Below, piece after piece: positions 16,135 to 22,111 of a stretch of DNA of 22,111 nt. Within the stretch, counting starts at the first letter, position 1. Every line of letters begins with the position of its first letter. The notes beneath the pieces are model-generated. The model had not been told where the DNA came from. It made no database searches and saw only the letters and a list, made by a program, of their open reading frames with translations. The stretch covers positions 1 through 22,111 of the forward strand of contig JBCBGC010000140.1 of assembly GCA_038527215.1 (NCBI GenBank). The letters run 5' to 3'. The translations under genes were made by a program, and so were the position numbers. The DNA comes from JAWPMV01 sp038527215 (GTDB lineage: Bacteria; Bacteroidota; Bacteroidia; J057).

Positions 16135-17034
16135 CTATTCAAAGTTATTCAACGGTTTTAACCCGAGCAGACGCTCTAACCAAAGATGTCCTCCGTCTTT
16201 CCACACTACAGACAATACTGCCTCCTGTGGATAGTGCGACAGTGAAATGGTTTTGAGCGGCAAGGAAAAATCCTCCAGCAAACTCTTGGGCACAATCGCC
16301 AGGCCATGCCCATTGCTCACCAATCGAAAGATGGTATTCGCGTGCAGGGTTCGATGCAGGACTTTAGGCTCGAATCCTGCCTCCCGAAAGAGGCTTAACA
16401 GGGTTTCATAATAATGATTGCTGTATTCATCGGGTGAGAAAAGGACAAAAGGGGCATGCTTGAGTTCGGAGAGGCTGGTAAAATTCTCCTCCTCTAAGGG
16501 ATGGTCCGCCGGCAGGACCAACACAAATTTTTCCCGGTATACTTCCCGGACTTTGAGTCCTTCCGGGGCTCCGGCCAGCCGCACAAACCCCAAATCAATC
16601 TCATTGCGCTGCAAAGCGCTGATCTGTTGCTGTATCGCCATTTCTTCCAGGGAGAAGCGTAAACCGGGAAACCGAGCCGCTGCTTCATCCAACAACGCGG
16701 GGATGACATGATGCATGGCTGAGCCTAAAAAACCAATCCTGATTTCTCCTGCCAGCCCTTTTCCGATAGCCTTGGTTTGCTCAATACAACGCTCCAGGCC
16801 TTGCCTCCACTTTTGACTCTCCTCCCAAAAATACTGCCCTGCAGGGGTAAGCCTTACGTTCCTATTGTCTCGCTCAAAAAGCCTGACGCCTACGATCTCC
16901 TCCAATTCCCGAATTTTCTTACTCAAGCCGGGTTGGGACATAAAAAGGATTTCTGCTGCTTTCCGAAAATGCAGTTCTTGCGCCAAAACATAGAAATAGC
17001 GGAAGTGCCTCCCTTCCAATTGATAACCAACCAT
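16135..17034 (-). CDS. LysR-type transcriptional regulator, probable hut operon regulator
   Basis: 299 residues, the standard LysR length. The N-terminal winged helix-turn-helix is clear: FRYFYVLAQELHFRKAAE, then SQPGLSKKIRELEE and LFERDNRNVRLTPAG (about residues 10-67). A linker helix (about 68-90) leads to the periplasmic-binding-protein-like effector domain (GEIRIGFLGSAM..., VLVLPADHPL, NGHGLAIVPKSL). It is transcribed away from hutH across a 71-base gap, the classic arrangement of a LysR regulator and its target operon. Histidine or urocanate is the natural guess for the inducer, but that is inference. Hut operons are better known under GntR-type HutC or antiterminator HutP control, so a LysR partner is less usual. 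An 11-bp inverted repeat has one arm in its own codons 2-5, suggesting autoregulation. Confidence 0.9.
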   Translation of the reverse strand: MVGYQLEGRHFRYFYVLAQELHFRKAAEILFMSQPGLSKKIRELEEIVGVRLFERDNRNVRLTPAGQYFWEESQKWRQGLERCIEQTKAIGKGLAGEIRIGFLGSAMHHVIPALLDEAAARFPGLRFSLEEMAIQQQISALQRNEIDLGFVRLAGAPEGLKVREVYREKFVLVLPADHPLEEENFTSLSELKHAPFVLFSPDEYSNHYYETLLSLFREAGFEPKVLHRTLHANTIFRLVSNGHGLAIVPKSLLEDFSLPLKTISLSHYPQEAVLSVVWKDGGHLWLERLLGLKPLNNFE

Positions 17035-17071
17035 AATTAATCCGAAACAAATTTGACTTATTGGTTATCAA
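17020..17071. promoter_or_regulatory. Candidate LysR operator: perfect 11-bp inverted repeat
   Basis: TTGATAACCAA at 17020-17030 is the exact reverse complement of TTGGTTATCAA at 17061-17071, with 30 bases between. Each arm itself has TTG-N5-CAA dyad ends, as in many LysR half-sites. The left arm lies in codons 2-5 of the LysR gene; the right arm overlaps the -33 element of the predicted hutH promoter. The arm spacing of 41 bases (about four helical turns) suits a LysR tetramer touching both sites on one DNA face. Binding is inferred. Confidence 0.55.
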
Positions 17072-17088
17072 AAGATGGCATATATTTG
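17061..17088 (+). promoter_or_regulatory. hutH promoter of Bacteroidota type
   Basis: TTG (17061-17063) and TATATTTG (17081-17088) are 17 bases apart, an exact match to the TTG-N17-23-TAnnTTTG form described for this phylum. Transcription would begin near 17095, giving a leader of only about 10 bases before the hutH ATG at 17106, so translation probably starts without a Shine-Dalgarno sequence. Confidence 0.6.
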
Positions 17089-17105
17089 AAAGAATCACAA
17101 GGCTT

Positions 17106-18668
17106 ATGTCAGTTCTACTACGCGCTTTTTCCCTGGGTGAGGACACCCTCACGATTCAGCTTGCCCTGGACATCTGTCGAGGAGACCTGCCCTTGAAGAT
17201 CAGTTCGGCAACGGTCGAAAAGCTACAGGCCAACCGAGACATTGTCGGTCAGATTGTGGCTGGACAAGACGCGGTGTATGGCATCAACACCGGATTTGGA
17301 CCCTTATGTAGTACCCGCATCTCGCGGGAAGACACCAATCAGCTTCAGACCAATATCATCAAAAGCCACAGCGTAGGCATGGGAGACCCGGTGCCCGATG
17401 AAGTGGCCAAACTGATGCTGATCCTCAAACTACAAGCTCTCTGTCAGGCGCACTCGGGCATTGAGGTAGCCACCCTTCGCCGCTTACAATGGCATGTAGA
17501 ACAAGACATTATTCCTGTGGTGCCCGAGCAAGGCTCAGTAGGCGCGTCCGGAGACCTGGCCCCTTTGGCCCATTTGTTTCTTCCCCTCATCGGTCTAGGT
17601 TGGGTGAAGGAAAAAGGGGTGAAAAAACCAGCAGCTGAGGTGCTGCAAGCCCAGGGTCTGGCGCCTATTCAACTAGGGGCCAAGGAAGGGCTGGCCCTGA
17701 TCAATGGGACGCAGTTCATTGCGGCCTATGCCATCCTGGTCGTAGAAAAAATGCACAACTGCCTCGCCCATGCCGATCTCATCGGAGCCATGATGGTGGA
17801 CGGACTACTGGGTTCTCGCAAACCCTTCCTGGCAGCCTTACATCAACTCCGCCCCTACCCTGGCAATCAACATGTAGCCCAGCGCTTATATCAATTATTG
17901 GAAGGCTCTGACATTATCCCTTCCCACGTGAACTGCCAACGGGTTCAGGATCCCTATTCCTTGCGATGCATGCCCCAGGTGCATGGGGCTTCAAGGACGG
18001 CCTGGCTTCATTTGAAGGAGGCGACGCAAATAGAACTAAATGCTGTAACCGATAACCCTGTCATTTTCTCAGATGGCAGGACCATCAGCGGGGGTAATTT
18101 TCACGGTCAACCCCTGGCGCTCCCCCTTGATTACGCTTGCCTGGCTGCTTCTGAGATTGGCAACATCAGTGATCGACGGTCCTATCTTTCTCTCATGGGA
18201 ATTGCCGATGGCGTGCCCAAACTGCTGATGCAGGAAACCGGCACCAATAGCGCCTTTATGATGCTCCAATACACCTCTGCGGCCCTGGCCAGTGAAAATA
18301 AAGGACTTTGTTTTCCTGCCAGTGCGGACAGTATTCCCACCTCTTTGGGACAGGAAGACCACGTCAGCATGGGTTCTATCAGCGGACGCAAGGCTTTGCA
18401 GGTTTGTGGGAACGTAGAAAAAATCCTGGCGGTAGAAATGCTCTGTGCTGCTCAGGCCCTGGATTTTCACCATCCGCTCAAAACGGGCCCCTATCTCGAA
18501 GAGGTTCATCAGGAGATTAGAAGGCACATTAGCCATGCGGAAGCGGACCGGGTGTTTGCGGAGGATATGGAAAAAAGCCTACAGTTGATTCAGGACAAAA
18601 GCCTGCTCAGACTGATTCAGGAGGATTCCCTGGGTAGCCCTCATCATACCTTGTTCGAAAGCTATTGA
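17106..18668 (+). CDS. hutH: Histidine ammonia-lyase
   Basis: 520 residues. Catalyses the first step of histidine breakdown, L-histidine to trans-urocanate plus ammonia, in the cytoplasm, normally as a homotetramer. Seen evidence: the catalytic-tyrosine segment YGINTGFG (Tyr58), the SVGASGDLAPLAH motif whose Ala147-Ser148-Gly149 cyclise to the MIO electrophile, LINGTQF, DPYSLRCMPQVHGA, and VTDNPVIF with SGGNFHGQP. Length is normal. I chose the ATG at 17106 rather than the in-frame TTG at 17061 because the protein then starts with the family-typical FSLGEDTLT region, and because the TTG lies inside the promoter. It is the first gene of the hut operon; the stop is one base before the hutF start. 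Regulation is probably by the divergent LysR protein. Confidence 0.97.
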   Translation: MSVLLRAFSLGEDTLTIQLALDICRGDLPLKISSATVEKLQANRDIVGQIVAGQDAVYGINTGFGPLCSTRISREDTNQLQTNIIKSHSVGMGDPVPDEVAKLMLILKLQALCQAHSGIEVATLRRLQWHVEQDIIPVVPEQGSVGASGDLAPLAHLFLPLIGLGWVKEKGVKKPAAEVLQAQGLAPIQLGAKEGLALINGTQFIAAYAILVVEKMHNCLAHADLIGAMMVDGLLGSRKPFLAALHQLRPYPGNQHVAQRLYQLLEGSDIIPSHVNCQRVQDPYSLRCMPQVHGASRTAWLHLKEATQIELNAVTDNPVIFSDGRTISGGNFHGQPLALPLDYACLAASEIGNISDRRSYLSLMGIADGVPKLLMQETGTNSAFMMLQYTSAALASENKGLCFPASADSIPTSLGQEDHVSMGSISGRKALQVCGNVEKILAVEMLCAAQALDFHHPLKTGPYLEEVHQEIRRHISHAEADRVFAEDMEKSLQLIQDKSLLRLIQEDSLGSPHHTLFESY

Positions 18669-18669
18669 T

Positions 18670-20079
18670 ATGGAAACTGCACCGGTACATCAGCCCCAGG
18701 GTAAGCACTGGAAATTCGCGGGATTGCTGCAAGCAGACCGGTGGATTACGCCTGCCTATGTGGAAACTGACGAAAAGGGCAGAATCAACCGGATCTCTCA
18801 GGTGGCACGGCCTGAAATCACCTATGAAGAACTACCGGGTTATGTCCTGCCTGGATTGCCCAACGCCCATAGTCATGCTTTCCAATATGCTATGGCCGGC
18901 TTGAGTGAACGTCATGCCCCCGGAGCGGAAGCCGATGATTTCTGGAGTTGGAGACAAGCCATGTATCGACTGGCCCTCCATGTGGACCCTGAGCAGATGT
19001 ATGCCATTGCCCGCATGTTATACATGGAGATGCTCAGCCATGGCTATACCTCCGTCGCAGAATTTCATTACCTCCATCACGATCAAGACGGGCAGCCCTA
19101 TGCTCAACTCGCTCAAATGGGCGAAAGTCTGGTGGCCGCAGCCGAAGAAGTGGGTTTGCGGATCACCCTGATTCCTATCTTTTACCAGAAAGGGGGATTT
19201 GGACAAAAGCCATCTCCCGGCCAGCGTCGCTTTATCAGCCAGGATCTGGAAGCCTACCTCAGGCTAGTCGAAAGCAGCCAGGAGGTTTGCCGGAGGTATG
19301 AATTGGCGCAACTTGGCTATGGAGGTCATTCGCTCCGGGCGGTTGAACCTAAAATTTTACCCGAATTCCTTTCCCATATTCCGACAGATTATCCTTTTCA
19401 TCTCCATATTTCCGAGCAGAAAAAAGAAATCCAGGGGTCAATGGCTTATTTGGGGAGACGGCCGGTAGAGTGGCTGTTGGATTGTTGTGAAATTGGAGAA
19501 AACGTACACCTGGTACATGCAACCCATCTCACCGACCAGGAAACAAGGGATTTGGCTCAGAGTAAGGCTCGGGTAGTGCTTTGCCCTACTACAGAAGGCA
19601 ACCTGGGGGACGGGCGTTTTCCCTTGCAGAAATTTCAGGCCCAGGGCGGCAAGTGGTCTATTGGCACCGACAGCCATATTGGGCTAAATCCCTTTGAAGA
19701 GCTCAGACTGCTGGACTATGCCCAGCGCCTCCACAGTCACCAGCGCAATATTTATCGGGATGAAGGGGAGGCGAACAGCGGTCAATATGCCCTACGGCAA
19801 ATGGTAACCCATGGAAGAGAGGCCATGGGGCCCTCACAAGCGGAATTTTTCCCTGTAGGTGCGCCTTTTGATGCCGTGGTCATAAATGCCCTACATCCTT
19901 TAATCCAAACCACCTCTCAGGACCATTTGCTCAACACCATCGTATATGCTTGCGACCGTCAGATGGTCTACGGAACCCTTACCCAGGGGATTTGGAGAAT
20001 CAAAGCAGGGCAGCATCCCAGAAAAACCGCCGTCCATGAGGATTTTGTATACCATCTCAATAGATTAAAAAACCGCTAA
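18670..20079 (+). CDS. hutF: Formimidoylglutamate deiminase
   Basis: 469 residues. Hydrolyses N-formimidoyl-L-glutamate to N-formyl-L-glutamate and ammonia, the branch of histidine catabolism that needs a separate N-formylglutamate deformylase. Family signature blocks are clear: LPGLPNAHSHAFQYAMAGL with metal ligands His67 and His69, DDFWSWRQAMYRLA, GYTSVAEFHYLHH, FHLHISEQ, VHATHLT, LCPTTEGNLGDG and GTDSHIGLNPFEELR. The family belongs to the amidohydrolase superfamily and uses one divalent metal. It starts one base after the hutH stop and ends two bases before hutI, so the genes are almost certainly co-transcribed. No deformylase (HutG) is present in the window; it should lie beyond the right edge or elsewhere. 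A chlorohydrolase-like annotation would be the generic alternative, but the HutF motifs are specific. Confidence 0.93.
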   Translation: METAPVHQPQGKHWKFAGLLQADRWITPAYVETDEKGRINRISQVARPEITYEELPGYVLPGLPNAHSHAFQYAMAGLSERHAPGAEADDFWSWRQAMYRLALHVDPEQMYAIARMLYMEMLSHGYTSVAEFHYLHHDQDGQPYAQLAQMGESLVAAAEEVGLRITLIPIFYQKGGFGQKPSPGQRRFISQDLEAYLRLVESSQEVCRRYELAQLGYGGHSLRAVEPKILPEFLSHIPTDYPFHLHISEQKKEIQGSMAYLGRRPVEWLLDCCEIGENVHLVHATHLTDQETRDLAQSKARVVLCPTTEGNLGDGRFPLQKFQAQGGKWSIGTDSHIGLNPFEELRLLDYAQRLHSHQRNIYRDEGEANSGQYALRQMVTHGREAMGPSQAEFFPVGAPFDAVVINALHPLIQTTSQDHLLNTIVYACDRQMVYGTLTQGIWRIKAGQHPRKTAVHEDFVYHLNRLKNR

Positions 20080-20081
20080 CC

Positions 20082-21314
20082 ATGGCTTCAATTACCCTCG
20101 TTGGTCCTTTTTCTCAACTCTTATCCATGCAGACTTTACCCTTGAAAGGCGCGCTGCAGGATGAACAGCTGCCTGTAATCACGGAGGCGGGCCTGGTGTT
20201 GGAAGGAGAGATCATCAAAGCGGTAGGAAAATTTGAGGCTCTGCGGAAGCAATATCCCGAGGCTGAGGTACATCAGCTTAAGGAGAAGACGGTTTGCCTG
20301 CCCGGTCTGGTGGATGCTCACACGCATATTTGTTTTGGAGGGTCGAGAGCCAGAGATTTTGCGATGCGGAACGGAGGCAAAAGCTATCTGGAGATCGCCA
20401 AAGCCGGGGGTGGGATTTGGGATACAGTCACCCAGACCCGGCAGGCCAGTCAGGAGGATTTGACTAAACTGACAGTGCAACGGGCCAACCGACATCTCGG
20501 TCAGGGAGTTACCACCATTGAAGTTAAAAGTGGATATGGGCTTTCTGTGGAGGAAGAGCTCAAAATGCTCCGAGCCATCCGGTCAGCCAACCAGCAGGTT
20601 TCCATCGATTTGGTGCCTACCTGTCTGGCGGCCCATATCAAAGCCAAAGATTTTTCAGGCGATCATGCCGCCTATTTAGCCCACCTTCAACAGGAATTAT
20701 TCCCCCTCCTCCTACAAGAAGGACTGACCGAAAGGATAGATATCTTCATTGAAGAGGAGGCCTTTACCCCGGAAATCAGTCAGGCTTATCTTAAGGCGGC
20801 CCGGCTATTGGGCTTTGACCTGACCGTACACGCTGACCAATTTCATCCAGGAGGCAGTGCCGTGGCTATTGCCGTGGGTGCCTTGAGTGCCGACCACCTG
20901 GAAGCCAGTACGGAAGGGGAAATCAAAGCGTTGGCGGAAAGCAATGTCATCGCGACCGCCTTGCCGGGAGCCAGCATGGGGCTGGGCTGTGCCTTTACCC
21001 CGGCCCGCAAAATCCTGGATGCCGGAGGAGCCCTGGCCATCGCTTCAGATTGGAATCCTGGCTCAGCCCCTATGGGTCAGCTCCTGACCCAGGCTTGTGT
21101 CCTGGCCACCTTCGAAAAATTATCCAATGCAGAAATCTGGGCGGGCCTAAGCTTTCGGGCTGCGGCTGCCCTCAATTTATATGATCGGGGGAGATTGGTC
21201 CCCAGCTATCAGGCGGATTTTGTCCTGTATCCTACCGATGACTATCGGGAAATCACCTACCAGCAAGGTAGCATGATGCCCATGGCGGTATGGTGCAAAG
21301 GCACCGCCCTCTGA
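20082..21314 (+). CDS. hutI: Imidazolonepropionase
   Basis: 410 residues, normal length. Opens the ring of 4-imidazolone-5-propanoate to give N-formimidoyl-L-glutamate, the substrate of the HutF encoded just upstream. Seen motifs: LPGLVDAHTHICFGGSRARDF with metal ligands His80 and His82, the GGGIWDTVTQTR loop that binds substrate in this family, TIEVKSGYGL, TVHADQFHPGGSA (His250), SADHLEAS (His272) and IASDWNPGSAPMGQL (Asp323). All key ligands of the zinc/iron site are present. The start is 2 bases after the hutF stop. A 26-base gap leads to hutU. Cytoplasmic; no signal peptide. Confidence 0.96.
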   Translation: MASITLVGPFSQLLSMQTLPLKGALQDEQLPVITEAGLVLEGEIIKAVGKFEALRKQYPEAEVHQLKEKTVCLPGLVDAHTHICFGGSRARDFAMRNGGKSYLEIAKAGGGIWDTVTQTRQASQEDLTKLTVQRANRHLGQGVTTIEVKSGYGLSVEEELKMLRAIRSANQQVSIDLVPTCLAAHIKAKDFSGDHAAYLAHLQQELFPLLLQEGLTERIDIFIEEEAFTPEISQAYLKAARLLGFDLTVHADQFHPGGSAVAIAVGALSADHLEASTEGEIKALAESNVIATALPGASMGLGCAFTPARKILDAGGALAIASDWNPGSAPMGQLLTQACVLATFEKLSNAEIWAGLSFRAAAALNLYDRGRLVPSYQADFVLYPTDDYREITYQQGSMMPMAVWCKGTAL

Positions 21315-21340
21315 ATCCATCAACAGAAGTAGTAGACCTT

Positions 21341-22111
21341 ATGCCATCAGTAGTAGATCAATTTCAGGATCAAATCCTGGCCGGTATTCCAGCCCAGTTG
21401 CCGCCCCCGCATGTTTTTCCAGCTGGGGTGAATCGTGCTCCCAAACGAAAAGACATCCTGAGTTCTTCTCAAAAGCGACTAGCGGTTGAGAATGCCCTGC
21501 GATATTTTCCCGCCACATGGCATGCTGAGTTAGCTCCGGAGTTTGCGCAGGAATTACAGGACTATGGCCGCATCTATATGTACCGCTTCAAGCCTGCCTA
21601 TCCCATGCACGCCCGACCGATTGAGGCTTATCCTGCTCAGTGTCAGGCCGCGGCAGGCATTATGCTCATGATTCAAAACAACCTGGATCCGGCGGTGGCT
21701 CAGCATCCGGAAGAGTTGATCACCTACGGCGGAAATGGAGCCGTATTCCAGAATTGGGCGCAGTATCTGCTGACCATGCAATACCTGGCTGAAATGACCG
21801 AGGAGCAAACCCTGCATATGTATTCGGGCCATCCGATGGGTCTTTTTCCTTCTAGTCCAGACGCGCCCAGAGTGATCGTTACCAATGGCATGATGATCCC
21901 CAACTATTCCAAGCCGGACGACTGGGAAGTTTACAATGCGCTAGGGGTAACCCAGTATGGCCAAATGACCGCAGGTTCTTATATGTACATCGGTCCGCAG
22001 GGTATCGTCCACGGCACCACCATCACGGTCATGAATGCCTTTCGGAAGATGTTGCCGCCAGGAGAAAGCCCCGCGGGAAAAGTCTTTCTGACGGCTGGCC
22101 TGGGCGGGATG
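21341..22111 (+). CDS. hutU: Urocanate hydratase (partial, 3' end beyond window)
   Basis: 257 codons are visible from the ATG at 21341 and the frame is open at the right edge. Converts urocanate to 4-imidazolone-5-propanoate using tightly bound NAD+ as an electrophile, the step between HutH and HutI. Unmistakable family blocks are ITYGGNGAVFQNWAQY (128-142 region, glycine-rich), MYSGHPMGLFPS, VTNGMMIPNYS, DDWEVYNALGVTQYGQMTAGS, YIGPQGIVHGTTITVMNA and KVFLTAGLGGM at the cut. The N-terminal extension (PPPHVFPAGVNRAPKR..., CQAAAGIMLMIQNNLDP) suggests the longer urocanase variant rather than the roughly 556-residue proteobacterial form. It is the last visible gene of the hut operon. Confidence 0.96.
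   Translation, partial: MPSVVDQFQDQILAGIPAQLPPPHVFPAGVNRAPKRKDILSSSQKRLAVENALRYFPATWHAELAPEFAQELQDYGRIYMYRFKPAYPMHARPIEAYPAQCQAAAGIMLMIQNNLDPAVAQHPEELITYGGNGAVFQNWAQYLLTMQYLAEMTEEQTLHMYSGHPMGLFPSSPDAPRVIVTNGMMIPNYSKPDDWEVYNALGVTQYGQMTAGSYMYIGPQGIVHGTTITVMNAFRKMLPPGESPAGKVFLTAGLGGM

Noticed and set aside
17061..17105. Extended hutH N-terminus from the TTG at 17061
   Set aside because: It would add 15 residues not found in the family and would lie over the promoter; the ATG at 17106 gives the usual N-terminus.
21328..21357. Direct repeat AGTAGTAGA (21328-21336 and 21349-21357) around the hutU start
   Set aside because: Low-complexity triplet sequence, partly inside the coding region; most likely chance.

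Overview
The window looks like chromosome from a member of the Bacteroidota, probably from the Saprospiria or Cytophagia side; this is inference. The reasons are a promoter ahead of hutH that matches the TTG-N17-TAnnTTTG form of this phylum, a DUF4407 membrane protein, a hutH-hutF-hutI-hutU histidine operon with a HutU start unlike the short proteobacterial form, and little Shine-Dalgarno signal at most starts. Base composition appears moderate, slightly above 50% GC by eye. I see no RNA genes, CRISPR arrays, insertion sequences or other mobile elements.

Layout. (1) Positions 1-1215, minus strand: the 5' part of an exported metal-dependent amidohydrolase that runs off the left edge. (2) 1216-1787: a 572-base gap with no gene I can support. 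(3) 1788-14553, plus strand: five closely packed genes. They encode a DUF4407 membrane/coiled-coil protein, an actin/Hsp70-fold ATPase-like protein, a single-pass membrane protein with large domains on both sides, a 1928-residue polytopic protein, and a small single-pass protein whose start overlaps the end of the giant gene by 14 bases. (4) 14681-16087: a secreted, probable beta-propeller protein with its own possible promoter. (5) 16135-17034, minus strand: a LysR-type regulator, divergent from (6) the hut operon at 17106-22111, which is cut by the right edge inside hutU.

The main discovery candidate is region 3. I read the giant protein as a divergent SEDS (FtsW/RodA-like) glycosyltransferase joined in one chain to a class-B penicillin-binding-protein transpeptidase. 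The SSLK, SNN and KTG motifs are intact, and the Asp expected in the large SEDS extracytoplasmic loop is also present. Next to it are an actin-fold ATPase, a DUF4407 coiled-coil membrane protein and two single-pass membrane proteins. That set resembles a compact, non-canonical counterpart of the elongasome or divisome (actin + SEDS + bPBP + bitopic partners). The upstream bitopic protein and the giant share the octapeptide PGSWTREE, which suggests a related module or a common partner.

The hut operon encodes the first steps of histidine breakdown: HutH (histidine to urocanate), HutU (to imidazolonepropionate), HutI (to formiminoglutamate) and HutF (to N-formylglutamate plus ammonia). HutF implies that an N-formylglutamate deformylase should be nearby or elsewhere; none is in the window. 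The LysR gene and hutH share a 71-base gap. An exact 11-bp inverted repeat brackets it, with one arm inside the first LysR codons and the other covering the -33 element of the hutH promoter, which makes a convincing candidate operator.
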